From Acidobacteriota bacterium (GTDB lineage Bacteria; Acidobacteriota; Terriglobia; Terriglobales; Acidobacteriaceae), in NCBI GenBank assembly GCA_013289875.1, contig JABCZC010000003.1, forward strand, positions 50,532 through 114,531: 64,000 nt of DNA. The letters run 5' to 3'. A model generated the notes under the pieces. It was not told the origin of the DNA. It did not search any database and saw nothing but the letters and a program-made list of their open reading frames with translations. Within the stretch, counting starts at the first letter, position 1, and each line of letters begins with the position of its first letter. Made by a program: the position numbers and the translations under genes. Of this stretch, positions 52,473-61,931 are shown piece after piece.

Positions 52473-53246
52473 ATGTCAATGACTACTGAGCCGGCTACTG
52501 CTGAGGCCTTTCGCCTGGATAACAAACGAGCGCTCGTGACTGGAGGCGCCAGCGGTATAGGCGAAGCGACATGCCGCGAACTAGCTCGCGCCGGAGCCCA
52601 CATTTTTGTCGCAGATATAAACCTTGAAAGGGCGAAGCTGCTCGCAGCAGAATACGCCGACGCGCGGGCTATCGCTCTGGACGTAACCAGCCAGGACTCA
52701 ATTCACGCCGCCGGAACGCAGATCGGTCAGCTCGATATTCTTGTAAATAATGCCGGGATTGGCCATGTAGGAAACGTCATGAATACCGAGCCTGCCGAGT
52801 TCAACCGGCTAATCGAGGTCAATGTGAAATCCGTTTACCTGGTCACGCGCGCCTTCTTGCCGCAGTTGCTCGCAACCCGCGGCAGCATCGTGAATATTGG
52901 TTCGGTCGCAGGCCTGGTTGGAATCAAACAACGGTTTGCATACTGCACCAGCAAAGGCGCTATTGATGCTATGACTCGCCAGCTTGCCGTTGAGTACGCG
53001 AAGGAACTTCGCGTGAACTGCATCTGTCCCGGCACGGTGGAGACGCCTTTTGTGGAAGGCTATCTTGAGAAATATCACGCGCACGAAAAAGAAAAGGTGC
53101 GTACCGAACTCAGGGCGCGACAACCCATGGGCCGTCTGGGTACTGCCGAAGAGGTCGCTTCGCTCGTCCGCTACCTATGCTCTGCGGAAGCGGACTTCAT
53201 GACGGGCTCCATAGTGTCTATTGATGGCGGCTGGACCGCTGCCTGA
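52473..53246 (+). CDS. SDR dehydrogenase, likely fucose-pathway
   Basis: 257 residues. Classical SDR with VTGGASGIGEATCRELARAG near residue 22, VADINLERAK (acid after strand 2, favouring NAD+), NNAGIGHVG near 90, the serine in IVNIGSVAG, YCTSKGAIDA (Tyr-x3-Lys) near 150, and CPGTVETPFVEGYL. The PFVEGYLEKY region is like the L-fucose dehydrogenase and 2-keto-3-deoxy-L-fuconate dehydrogenase group. Either the first or the fourth step of the non-phosphorylating fucose route would fit. The following gene is 100 bp downstream. Confidence 0.82.
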   Translation: MSMTTEPATAEAFRLDNKRALVTGGASGIGEATCRELARAGAHIFVADINLERAKLLAAEYADARAIALDVTSQDSIHAAGTQIGQLDILVNNAGIGHVGNVMNTEPAEFNRLIEVNVKSVYLVTRAFLPQLLATRGSIVNIGSVAGLVGIKQRFAYCTSKGAIDAMTRQLAVEYAKELRVNCICPGTVETPFVEGYLEKYHAHEKEKVRTELRARQPMGRLGTAEEVASLVRYLCSAEADFMTGSIVSIDGGWTAA

Positions 53247-53345
53247 GAGGGCGGCCCAATTCATGATAGTAAGACCGAGAGAACATCCGCGAACACCTTG
53301 CATGCTTTTGGTCCCTCCATATAGGCTTGAAACCGCTCGGAAATC

Positions 53346-54218
53346 ATGGCTAAACGGATCGACGCCCACCATCACCTATGGCGCTATACAGCAGCCGATT
53401 ATGGTTGGATAGACAGCGCCATGACGCCGTTGAAGCGTGATTTCACTCCTGCTGATTTGCTAAGGATTATGGAGTCAGCAGGAATCGACGCTACGATCGC
53501 AGTGCAGGCCCGGCAGACTCTTGAAGAGACGAGCGACCTTCTTTCTCTTGCCGAGGCGCATCCGTTCATGGAAGCCGTTGTGGGCTGGGCTTCCATTGCC
53601 AGCAGAGACTTCCCCTCGCGCCTTGAAGATTTTGCTTCTCATCCGAAATTGAGAGGACTGCGCCACGTCGTTCAGTCCGAGCCAGACGATGACTTCATAT
53701 TGGGCAGCGCGTTCAACCGCGGCATAGACGCGTTGCTTCCTACAGGCCTCGTTTATGAAATTCTTGTCTATGAACGGCAACTGCCGCAGGTTATTCGGTT
53801 TGTCGATGCGCATCCTGACCAGATTTTCGTGCTCGATCATCTCGCCAAGCCGAGAATTCGTGAGCAAATCTTGTTTCCCTGGCGGGAGCGAATTCATGAT
53901 TTGGCACGGCGAGAAAACGTCTTCTGTAAAATTTCCGGAATGGTTACAGAAGCGGATTGGCGAGCGTGGACCGACGCCGATCTTCGTCCTTATTTGGATA
54001 CGGTTTTCGATACATTTGGAGCGGACCGACTCATGATGGGCTCAGATTGGCCGGTGTGCCTGCTTGCCACAGGGTATGCGCAGTGGTTCAGTCTTCTTGA
54101 GCGCTACACATCCAGCATGAGCGAGCACGAGCGTGAGCAGTTTTCCGGGGGAACGGCCACGCGTGTCTATCGACTTGCGGAGACCGCACACCCTTACCAG
54201 GAGGCGACACTTTCATGA
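53346..54218 (+). CDS. L-fuconolactone hydrolase (COG3618 amidohydrolase)
   Basis: 290 residues. RIDAHHHLWRY at the very N-terminus (metal His pair), VQARQTLEETSDLLSLA, then VLDHLAKPRI near 160, FCKISGMVTEADW near 195 and LMMGSDWPVCLLA near 225 with the conserved Asp. This is the typical pattern of the L-fuconolactonase/L-rhamnono-lactonase family, which opens the sugar lactone to the acid. It overlaps the next gene by four bases (ATGA). The second step of L-fucose oxidation is the natural role given the fucose permease and mutarotase in the operon. Confidence 0.88.
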   Translation: MAKRIDAHHHLWRYTAADYGWIDSAMTPLKRDFTPADLLRIMESAGIDATIAVQARQTLEETSDLLSLAEAHPFMEAVVGWASIASRDFPSRLEDFASHPKLRGLRHVVQSEPDDDFILGSAFNRGIDALLPTGLVYEILVYERQLPQVIRFVDAHPDQIFVLDHLAKPRIREQILFPWRERIHDLARRENVFCKISGMVTEADWRAWTDADLRPYLDTVFDTFGADRLMMGSDWPVCLLATGYAQWFSLLERYTSSMSEHEREQFSGGTATRVYRLAETAHPYQEATLS

Positions 54219-55228
54219 AGGCTTTCGTCCTGAAGAATCCGGGTGAAGCTGTCATTCAAGATGTTCGCGATCTCGTGCGCGTTCCGGATCAGGTGCTGCT
54301 CAAAGTGCGGAGCGTGGGGTTTTGCGGCACTGATCTCAGCTCGTTTCGTGGCAAAAACCCGCTGATTACATACCCGCGGATACTTGGCCATGAAGTGGCA
54401 GCAACCGTCGTGGAGGAGAGCAGTCTGCGGCCGGATTTGCTTCGAGGAACCGACGTGATGCTTTCGCCCTATGCCAGTTGCGGCAGCTGTCCGTCGTGCC
54501 GCAGAAATCGCCCAAATGCTTGCCAGTTCAATGAAACCATGGGGGTACAGCGCGACGGTGCCCTCAGGGAATTCATTCAGGGACCAGTGGACAAAATCTT
54601 CCCCGCCGCTCTGAGCATCACGGAACTTTGCATGGTTGAGCCGTTCGCCGTCGGCTTCCACGCTGTTGCGCGCGGAAGAGTAACTGCCGAGGATACCGTC
54701 GCCGTGATTGGCTGCGGCGGGGTTGGTCTAGGCGCGGTTGCCGGAGCCGGCTTTCGCGGGGCGCGTACCATTGCGATCGATGTAGATTCGGTAAAGCTTG
54801 AGACTGCAAGAAAGGCTGGAGCTGCTCATTTGATCAACACGACAACCGACTCGCTTGAAGATAGATTGCGCGAGCTTACCGACGGGTGTGGGCCGGACGT
54901 GATCATTGAAGCGGCGGGCCAGCCCGCCACATTTCGCGCGGCCGTCGAACTGGTCGCGTTCACGGGACGGGTGGTCTACATCGGCTATGCGAAAGAAAAT
55001 GTTGCCTACGAAACGCGCTTATTCGTCCAGAAAGAACTCGACATTATGGGGTCGCGCAATGCGCTGCCGGAGAATTTCCGTGAAGTGATCCGCATGCTCG
55101 AAGAGAAGCGATTTCCAGTGACGGAATATGTAACGGCGACTGTTCCACTTGATGCCGCTCCGGAGATGTTGCGGCAATGGAGTGACTCTCCCGAGCGATT
55201 TACGAAGATTATGGTTAGGCTTGATTGA
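54215..55228 (+). CDS. Zinc-dependent medium-chain alcohol dehydrogenase
   Basis: 337 residues. Catalytic zinc ligands in SVGFCGTDLSSF (Cys39) and GHEVA; the structural zinc cluster CGSCPSCRRNRPNAC near residue 90; the NAD loop VIGCGGVGLGAVAGAG near 165 with an acid after the second strand (IAIDVDS). Relatives act on L-threonine, sorbitol, galactitol or fuconate-type substrates. In this operon it could be the dehydrogenase for fucose or for 2-keto-3-deoxyfuconate. Coupled to the lactonase gene by ATGA. Confidence 0.87.
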   Translation: MKAFVLKNPGEAVIQDVRDLVRVPDQVLLKVRSVGFCGTDLSSFRGKNPLITYPRILGHEVAATVVEESSLRPDLLRGTDVMLSPYASCGSCPSCRRNRPNACQFNETMGVQRDGALREFIQGPVDKIFPAALSITELCMVEPFAVGFHAVARGRVTAEDTVAVIGCGGVGLGAVAGAGFRGARTIAIDVDSVKLETARKAGAAHLINTTTDSLEDRLRELTDGCGPDVIIEAAGQPATFRAAVELVAFTGRVVYIGYAKENVAYETRLFVQKELDIMGSRNALPENFREVIRMLEEKRFPVTEYVTATVPLDAAPEMLRQWSDSPERFTKIMVRLD

Positions 55229-55255
55229 GATCTTCCACGTGGAGAGGCTCCAGGA

Positions 55256-56569
55256 ATGTTAACGCCCGCAAAAAGTGAATCTCAGCTGGGACTCAGGCCT
55301 TCCCTTTTCCCAATCGGTCACATGGTCCCATTCGCGCTCGTCACCGGCCTGTTCTTTCTGTGGGGTGTGCCGAACAACCTGAACGACGTGCTTATCCGGC
55401 AGTTCATGACGTCGTTTGCAATCACGCGCTTTCAGGCTGGGCTGGTGCAATCTGCTTTCTATCTCGGGTACTTTTTGCTCGCCATGCCCGCAGCTATGCT
55501 CATGCGCCGGGCGGGATATAAGACGGGGATCGTCACCGGGTTGGTCCTCTTCGGAACGGGAACCTTTCTTTTCTGGCCTGCTGCCCTTGTCGATCGCTAC
55601 GGGTTCTTTCTCTTTGCCCTTTTTGTGATCGCCAGCGGCCTGGCATTTCTCGAGACTGCGGCAAATCCCTTCATTGCGGAAATTGGCGATGCCGAAAGCT
55701 CTGAGCAGCGCCTCAATTTTTCCCAGGCGTTTAATCCCATCGGATCCATCAGTGGGGTGGCCATCGGTACCACGTTCATCTTCTCCGGCGTGGAACTTAC
55801 TCCGGAACGAGTCAGTGCGCTCAAAGCCTCGCATCATTACGCCGCATATCTGCAGAGCGAAACGCTTCGTGTGGTAAAGCCCTACGTCGTCCTTGGAGCA
55901 GTGGCGTTCATTCTCGCCGCGATCATTGCAAGTGTCCGATTTCCTGAGACGCGCAGCAGCTCAGCTACCGCCGGAAAGGGGAGTGGCGGACCGAGGCTTC
56001 CTCATCTCCTGCAGCGGCCATTCTTCGTGTTCTCAGTTGCGGCTCAGTTCCTGTATGTGGGCGCACAGGTTGGGACATGGAGCTACTTCATCCAGTATGT
56101 TCAGGACTATGCGCACCAACCCGTGAAAATCGCGGGGTATTTTCTAACCGGATCGCTGGTTGCGTTTGCAGTAGGCCGATTCGCATCGGCGTGGTTGATG
56201 AGGTTTGTGAACCCCGGAAGATTAATGGGAATTTACAGTGTTACCAACGTGGTTCTCGTAACCATAGGAGTTACAAAGCCGGGATGGATTGGCATGTGGG
56301 CAATCTTTCTCACCAGTTTCTTTATGTCGCTGATGTTCCCGACGATCTTTGCGATGGGCCTTCGCGGTCTCGGCGAGGACACGAAACTCGGCGGGTCGCT
56401 CCTGGTAATGGCGATTGTCGGGGGTGCAGTGCTTACGCCGGTGATGGGACTCATCTCATCGCGAAGCCTGGCATTTGCTTATCTGGTACCACTCGCCTGC
56501 TACATCTTCATTGTGTTCTATTCGTTCGTGGGAGCACGGGTATTGCAGAATCAAGAGCTTTCGGCCTAG
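55256..56569 (+). CDS. fucP: L-fucose:H+ symporter, FucP-like (MFS)
   Basis: 437 residues with twelve predicted helices. Signature segments of the FHS/FucP family: TGLFFLWGVPNNLNDVLIRQ in helix 1, VQSAFYLGYFLLAMPAA in helix 2, and GLAFLETAANPFIAEIGD. The usual insertion after helix 6 is present. The Asn-Asn-Leu-Asn-Asp motif and the acidic residues fit proton-coupled fucose import across the inner membrane. AGGA lies close before the ATG. Between the dehydrogenase and the FucU-like mutarotase, it fixes the operon's substrate as fucose or a near relative (galactose cannot be excluded). Confidence 0.88.
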   Translation: MLTPAKSESQLGLRPSLFPIGHMVPFALVTGLFFLWGVPNNLNDVLIRQFMTSFAITRFQAGLVQSAFYLGYFLLAMPAAMLMRRAGYKTGIVTGLVLFGTGTFLFWPAALVDRYGFFLFALFVIASGLAFLETAANPFIAEIGDAESSEQRLNFSQAFNPIGSISGVAIGTTFIFSGVELTPERVSALKASHHYAAYLQSETLRVVKPYVVLGAVAFILAAIIASVRFPETRSSSATAGKGSGGPRLPHLLQRPFFVFSVAAQFLYVGAQVGTWSYFIQYVQDYAHQPVKIAGYFLTGSLVAFAVGRFASAWLMRFVNPGRLMGIYSVTNVVLVTIGVTKPGWIGMWAIFLTSFFMSLMFPTIFAMGLRGLGEDTKLGGSLLVMAIVGGAVLTPVMGLISSRSLAFAYLVPLACYIFIVFYSFVGARVLQNQELSA

Positions 56570-56591
56570 CACCAAATGCACTGGAGAATTC

Positions 56592-56981
56592 ATGCTGAAG
56601 ACCGGCATTCTCAATCCCGCGATCAACTCACTACTGAGCCGTGTTCGCCATACGAATACTCTGGTGATCGCCGATCGAGGATTTCCATTCTGGCCAGCGA
56701 TCGAGACCGTCGATATATCTCTGGTTGACGATATCCCGCGAGTCCTGGATGTTGTTCAGGCGATTCGCCCGATTTTCGTCATTGGCTCTGCGTTCATGGC
56801 GGAGGAGTTCAGAGTTGCGAACTTGCCAGACACACAGGATGCCTACATGAGCGCGCTTTCAGGCATCTCAATTACGTTTGAGCCGCATATTGAGTTCAAA
56901 AAGCGCGTGCCGCGGGTCGTCGGACTGATTCGCACGGGGGATACGACGCAGTACGCCAACATCATCCTCGAATCCGCATAG
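56592..56981 (+). CDS. RbsD/FucU-family sugar mutarotase
   Basis: 129 residues from the ATG at 56592 (the frame is open further upstream inside fucP). MLKTGILNPAINSLLSRVRH and VIADRGFPFWPAIETVDISL are the family signatures, with His19 at the active-site position. It interconverts sugar anomers and should supply the correct anomer of fucose to the dehydrogenase. Last gene of the operon; the RND gene converges 36 bp away. Confidence 0.88.
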   Translation: MLKTGILNPAINSLLSRVRHTNTLVIADRGFPFWPAIETVDISLVDDIPRVLDVVQAIRPIFVIGSAFMAEEFRVANLPDTQDAYMSALSGISITFEPHIEFKKRVPRVVGLIRTGDTTQYANIILESA

Positions 56982-57016
56982 CGCCCATCTCCTGGGAATG
57001 TGGGACTCTGTGCGGT

Positions 57017-60000
57017 CTAACGCGCTGTCGTGGCCTCCGCTGGTGTTTCCGTGCCGCGCGTCTTCTTTCGTCCGAACGCACCCAGCATGGTCTGGAGAAT
57101 CACATAGAGCGCGGGAATAAAGAAGAGGTTCAGCACTGTAGAAACAAGCATGCCTCCCACGATCGTGGTGCCCACTGACCGACGGCCGAACGCGCCGGCT
57201 CCTGTGGCAAAGTAGAGCGGCATCACACCCAATATGAAGGCGAACGAGGTCATCAGAATAGGCCGCAGGCGCAATTCAGCAGCTTCAATCGCGGCGTCGA
57301 CGATCGATTTGCCCTGCTCTCGAATTTGTTCAGCGAATTCGACGATCAGGATGGAGTTCTTTGCCGAAAGACCGATGAGCATCACCAGGCCAATCTGGCA
57401 GTAGACGTCGTTTGCCAGGCCGCGCAGCGTAACAGCGCCCAATGCTCCCAGCACTGCCGTCGGCACCGCAAGAAGAATAATGAAGGGCAGCGCGAAACTT
57501 TCATACTGCGCCGACAAGGTGAGATACACCACGAGAATTCCAAGCCCGAAAATAAGAATTGCCTTGCCGCTCGATTCGATTTCTTCGAGCGACAGCCCCG
57601 TCCATGAGTAGGCCATACCTTGGATCATGTTTTGTTTCGCGAGATCCTCCATCGCTTTCAGGCCTTCGCTCGAACTGTAGCCGGGAGCCGCGGACCCATC
57701 GATCTCAGCTGAGCGGAAGAGGTTATGGTGCGAGATCACCTGCGGTCCAGACGACTGCTCGATCGTCACCAGATTGTCGAGTGAAACCATCTGTCCTGCG
57801 TCGGATCGTACGTAAAACTTCCGCAGGTCGCCAGGCACCATGCGCGAGGATTGATCCGCTTGCACATATACCCGGTATGACCGGTTGTTGAAGTCGAAAT
57901 CGTTCACATACTGCGATCCCATGAATACGCTCAGCGTGGAACTGATCTGGCTAAGCGAAACGCCGATAGCCTTTGCTTTCTCACGATCGATCGAAATCAA
58001 CAGCTGCGGATCGTTCGAGGTGTAGCTCGTATAGAGGTTCACCAGGTCTTTGCTCCGCCGGCTCGCACCCACAATCTGGTGAGCCACGCGGTCAAGATCG
58101 GCCAGGGTATTGCGGCCCAGATCCTGTAATTCGAACTGGAAGCCTCCAAAGGAACCAATGCCTTGAATGGCTGGCGGTTCAAAGGCCACCACCAGACCTC
58201 CAGGCACGCCGAAGAGCTGAGGCGAGAGCTTTGCTAGAACATCCGCGGCTGAATGACCTTTTCCCTTTTTCGTGCGAATCTCTACAGCCTTCAAAGGAAC
58301 AAAAATAAGGCCGTAGTTCGAGGCGCTTCCTCCGGTCAGGCTGAATCCCATCACAGCAAATGTTCCGAAGACATCGTCGTTCTTTCTGATGATTTCGACG
58401 GCTTTCTCGGCAACACTGCTCGTGTAACTCAGAGAGGCGCCCGACGGTGCTTGAACGATGCAAATCAAGTAGTTCTGGTCTTCAGACGGCACAAATGCGG
58501 TGGGCACGTGCGTGTAGAGATAAACAGTCGAAGCTAATGCAGCTGCAAATAGCAACAACACCAGATAGCGGACCCTCAGCACATGATGGGTAACGGTCCC
58601 ATAAATCCGCGTAGTTTTCTGAATTGCGCGGTCAATCAGACCAAATATTCCGCGCTTTACCTTCTCTCCACGCAGAAATAAGGCCGCCAGGGCCGGTGAA
58701 AGGGTAAGCGCGTTGAAGGCCGAGATGGCGATCGCAAAGGCAATCGTAAGGGCAAATTGCCGATAAAGAATGCCTGTCGTTCCGGGGAAGAACGATACCG
58801 GCACGAAGACCGAAATTAGCACGAGCGAAGTCGCGATGACAGCGCTCGTTACCTCAGACATGGCGATCGATGTGGCAGTTCGCGGGTCCGAGTGCTCCTC
58901 GTTAATGTGCCGCTGCACATTTTCGATGACGACGATGGCGTCGTCCACCACCAGCCCCGTGGCCAGCGTGATGCCAAACATGGTGAGGGAGTTGATCGAG
59001 AAACCAAATATCTTAATGAATGCAAACGTGCCGATCAAAGACACCGGAATCGTAATCGCGGGGATGATCGTCGCCCGCCAATCGAGCAGGAAGAGGAATA
59101 TGACAACGATGACGATAACGATGGCTTCGCCAAGCGTTCCAACGACCTCGCGGATCGAGTCTCCGACGACGGTGGTGGTATCGAACGGGATGACATACTG
59201 AAAATCGGGCGGGAAGGACTTGGCCAGCTGATCCAAAGTGGCCTTTGCATCGCGGTCGACCTGCAATGCATTGGCGTTGCTCAATTGTTGGACGCCGACA
59301 CCAACGGCGTCCTGGCCGTTATAACGGAGGTCGGTGGAGTAGGTTTCAGCGCCAAGTTGCGCACGACCGACGTCTTTGAGTAGAACGATGCCGGCAGAAG
59401 TGTTCTTGATAACGATATTGTTGAATTGAACCGGGTCCGTGAGGCGGCCAACCACACGCACCGGGATTTGATACGCCTGCTTCTGGTCAGCAGGAGGTTG
59501 GCCCACCTGACCGGCAGGAATCTCAACATTCTGTTCCGCGAGGGCATTGACTACGTCCGTGGCGGTAAGACTACGAGCCGCAAGCTTTGCGGGATCCAAC
59601 CAGATCCGCATTGCATATTTGCGCTCTCCAAAAATGAGTACATCGCCCACGCCGGAGACTCGCTTGAGCGCGTCTTTAACATAAACATCGATATAATTGC
59701 TGATGAAAAGATCGGAATAACTCTTGTGCGGCGAGATAAATGCCGCTGCGAAAACAAAGTTCGAGTTGGCCTTGGTAATCGTGACGCCCGTACTGTTGAC
59801 GGCCTGGGGAAGCCGCCCTTGGGCAGACGCAACGCGATTCTGTACATCGACCGCGGCGATATTCAGATCGTAGTTGGTGCGGAAGGTTGTGGTGATGGAA
59901 CTGGTGCCATCGGTCGAACTGGCCGAATCGATGTAACGCATGCCTTCGACGCCATTGATCTGCTCTTCCAGCGGAATCGTTACGGCAGACTCGACGACCT

Positions 60001-60163
60001 GTGCGTTTGCGCCCACGTAATTGCTTGAGACCGTGACCTGGGGCGGCGCCAACTGCGGATAGAGAGAAATCGGCAATGTTGGAATCACAACAGCGCCCGC
60101 CAGAATGATCAGCAGCGCGCATACGGTTGCGAACACCGGCCGGTGAATGAAAAAGTCAACCAA
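57017..60163 (-). CDS. RND efflux pump, HAE1 family inner-membrane subunit
   Basis: 1048 residues. FFIHRPVFATVCALLIILAG at the N-terminus, the large porter domains, helix 4 with GLVVDDAIVVIENVQRH (paired Asp of the proton relay), PVSFFPGTTGILYRQFALTI, and the second-half repeat starting near residue 540. Motifs and length match AcrB/MexB-like multidrug pumps. The adaptor gene precedes it by 82 bp on the same strand. No TolC-type outer-membrane channel gene is in this window after the pump. Substrate range unknown. Confidence 0.95.
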   Translation of the reverse strand: MVDFFIHRPVFATVCALLIILAGAVVIPTLPISLYPQLAPPQVTVSSNYVGANAQVVESAVTIPLEEQINGVEGMRYIDSASSTDGTSSITTTFRTNYDLNIAAVDVQNRVASAQGRLPQAVNSTGVTITKANSNFVFAAAFISPHKSYSDLFISNYIDVYVKDALKRVSGVGDVLIFGERKYAMRIWLDPAKLAARSLTATDVVNALAEQNVEIPAGQVGQPPADQKQAYQIPVRVVGRLTDPVQFNNIVIKNTSAGIVLLKDVGRAQLGAETYSTDLRYNGQDAVGVGVQQLSNANALQVDRDAKATLDQLAKSFPPDFQYVIPFDTTTVVGDSIREVVGTLGEAIVIVIVVIFLFLLDWRATIIPAITIPVSLIGTFAFIKIFGFSINSLTMFGITLATGLVVDDAIVVIENVQRHINEEHSDPRTATSIAMSEVTSAVIATSLVLISVFVPVSFFPGTTGILYRQFALTIAFAIAISAFNALTLSPALAALFLRGEKVKRGIFGLIDRAIQKTTRIYGTVTHHVLRVRYLVLLLFAAALASTVYLYTHVPTAFVPSEDQNYLICIVQAPSGASLSYTSSVAEKAVEIIRKNDDVFGTFAVMGFSLTGGSASNYGLIFVPLKAVEIRTKKGKGHSAADVLAKLSPQLFGVPGGLVVAFEPPAIQGIGSFGGFQFELQDLGRNTLADLDRVAHQIVGASRRSKDLVNLYTSYTSNDPQLLISIDREKAKAIGVSLSQISSTLSVFMGSQYVNDFDFNNRSYRVYVQADQSSRMVPGDLRKFYVRSDAGQMVSLDNLVTIEQSSGPQVISHHNLFRSAEIDGSAAPGYSSSEGLKAMEDLAKQNMIQGMAYSWTGLSLEEIESSGKAILIFGLGILVVYLTLSAQYESFALPFIILLAVPTAVLGALGAVTLRGLANDVYCQIGLVMLIGLSAKNSILIVEFAEQIREQGKSIVDAAIEAAELRLRPILMTSFAFILGVMPLYFATGAGAFGRRSVGTTIVGGMLVSTVLNLFFIPALYVILQTMLGAFGRKKTRGTETPAEATTAR

Positions 60164-60244
60164 GAGAGCCTACCTGTCTGTTGTCATACCGGGCTGTGTG
60201 CCCACCCCGTGAACCTGTCATTGCGAATCTCCTGCTCCGCATCT

Positions 60245-61333
60245 CTATCCCAGCGGTTGAACAGGCATTCCATCCACAAGAAACTGTGTGCCGGAGACGA
60301 TAACCCTGTCTCCATTCTGCAATCCGCCCAGGACCGCATAGTTGTTGCCCACCGGATCACCCAATTCGATGGCCAGCTGGTGAGCAAAGAATTTTCCGTC
60401 CTTATTCTGGGCCACATAGACGAATGTCTGGCCCCCGAGGCGCGTTACAGCCAGCACTGGAACTACGGGGATCGGGCTCGTCTTCCAGATGACGCGCGCC
60501 TTTACCAGCTGAGCCGTACGGAGCATGACCTGGGGAGAGTGCACCGACGCCTTGGCCAGAATGCCCTGCAGTTGGTTATCTACCTGTGGCGAAACAAAAT
60601 CGATTGATGTGTGCTCTAGCAGCTGCCCGCTGTTATCGAGGATGTCCACCCCGAGCCCGCTTCGCACCTGAGCAGCGCGTTCCGTCGGAATATAAATGTA
60701 GGCTTCCAGATCTTGATTCTCGTCCACTGTCGTCAGCAGTGTGGTTGCAGAAACGTAGTCACCCATACGCACCGGAATATCTCCGACGATGCCGTCGAAT
60801 GGCGCCCGAATCTTGTAGTAGTCGAGCTGCTTTTCCTGGGAAACTCGCGAGGCTACGGCCGCCTCATAGTCGGCCTTTGAGTTTTCATAGGACTGCTCAG
60901 CCTGGTCGAGGGTGTCTCGGCTGGTCACTCCCGCGGCAAAGAGGGCTCTCTGCCTGTCCACTTCCGTCTGGTTATATTTATAAACGGCCAGCTTCTGCCT
61001 TTCGGTCCCAACTTGCGACGCCACGGTGGCTTCCTGCTTGGCCGGATCGATCACCATCAGCACTTGACCCCGTACCACGCGATCGCCGGAGTGAACAAGG
61101 ATTTGCGTGAGGTTTCCATCCACCTGCGGATTCAGGGTCGCGGACCGGCGTGACTTGATGGTCGCAACATATTCGTCTGACTGCGGAACAGGCGCGGACG
61201 CAACCGTCATGGTCTGCACGGGGAGTGCCTGAGGAGCTGGCGCAGCTGTCACCGCCTTGTGGCACGAGGTCAAACCCAACAAAATACAAAGGGAAGAGAT
61301 GGACCAGAAGCAAACGCGAAACCTGCTTTTCAA
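60245..61333 (-). CDS. RND periplasmic adaptor (membrane fusion) lipoprotein
   Basis: 362 residues. A lipobox (LLGLTSC) near residue 24 anchors it to the membrane. Barrel-sandwich hybrid halves (KSRRSATLNPQVDGNLTQIL and DYYKIRAPFDGIVGDIPVRM) flank a coiled-coil hairpin of about 80 residues. A beta-barrel domain follows (VDENQDLEAYIYIPTERAAQ). It links the pump to an outer-membrane channel. First gene of the efflux operon. The 470 bp upstream hold an inverted repeat TTGAAT-N5-ATTCAA (61498-61514) that could be a TetR-like operator, but no regulator gene is nearby. Confidence 0.93.
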   Translation of the reverse strand: MKSRFRVCFWSISSLCILLGLTSCHKAVTAAPAPQALPVQTMTVASAPVPQSDEYVATIKSRRSATLNPQVDGNLTQILVHSGDRVVRGQVLMVIDPAKQEATVASQVGTERQKLAVYKYNQTEVDRQRALFAAGVTSRDTLDQAEQSYENSKADYEAAVASRVSQEKQLDYYKIRAPFDGIVGDIPVRMGDYVSATTLLTTVDENQDLEAYIYIPTERAAQVRSGLGVDILDNSGQLLEHTSIDFVSPQVDNQLQGILAKASVHSPQVMLRTAQLVKARVIWKTSPIPVVPVLAVTRLGGQTFVYVAQNKDGKFFAHQLAIELGDPVGNNYAVLGGLQNGDRVIVSGTQFLVDGMPVQPLG

Positions 61334-61726
61334 ATGGAGATCCTCGACATTTCATTCCGGCGTAGCCGGCATTCAATATTTCCGCTCAGCGAGTACTGCC
61401 TTCGGCTCGAAGGCGGACCATGGCCGGCGCTTCGTTTGAATCCTTCAATCTTTGATCTTTGAACTCGAAACGGGTCGAACACTCGTCAGGACTGCGTTTG
61501 AATTAATGATTCAATTGCGCCCCGAAGGCTTCACGAAATCTTCGCTGGCGCCGTTCGATTTGGTACCTCCATTTGAGTCAGGCCATCGGAAATCATGTTC
61601 GATATCGATAAACCTTAAAAGAACACAAGGTTTGCGGGCTTCCGGATCGACTGGAGAAGTATTCAATTCGCGAGTCTTCCTGCGAGGCCGGTGATGCTTC
61701 GTTCTCCCAGGAGAGGTGTCACCCTT

Positions 61727-61755
61727 TTGACACTCCCTACCCCAATTGATACAGT
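61727..61755 (+). promoter_or_regulatory. Promoter of tRNA-Glu
   Basis: TTGACA (61727-61732) and TACAGT (61750-61755) with a 17-base spacer, 50 bases before the tRNA. The -35 lies in an inverted repeat GTGTCA-N6-TGACAC (61716-61733). The remaining part of 61334-61805 shows no gene. Confidence 0.6.
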
Positions 61756-61805
61756 CGAAATGGTACTTCCTGTCAAGCGTGTGCGTCCTTCCACGCCGAA
61801 TAATC

Positions 61806-61883
61806 GTCCCCGTCGTCTAGCCCGGCCTAGGACACCGCCCTTTCACGGCGATAACACGGGTTCAAATCCCGTCGGGGACGCCA
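61806..61883 (+). tRNA. tRNA-Glu (anticodon TTC), CCA encoded
   Basis: The acceptor stem GTCCCCG pairs with CGGGGAC (61873-61879). The anticodon loop is CTTTCAC with anticodon TTC. The T arm ACGGG-TTCAAAT-CCCGT is complete; the discriminator G and CCA follow. The sequence aligns along its whole length with bacterial tRNA-Glu. The top pair of the anticodon stem is a C-A mismatch (C27-A43), where a G is expected. The integrase gene begins 49 bases downstream, so the 3' half is the likely attachment site. Confidence 0.93.
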
Positions 61884-61931
61884 AATAAGATCAACAGCTT
61901 AATGAAAAGCGCTGTCAAAAATTGACGTCCG

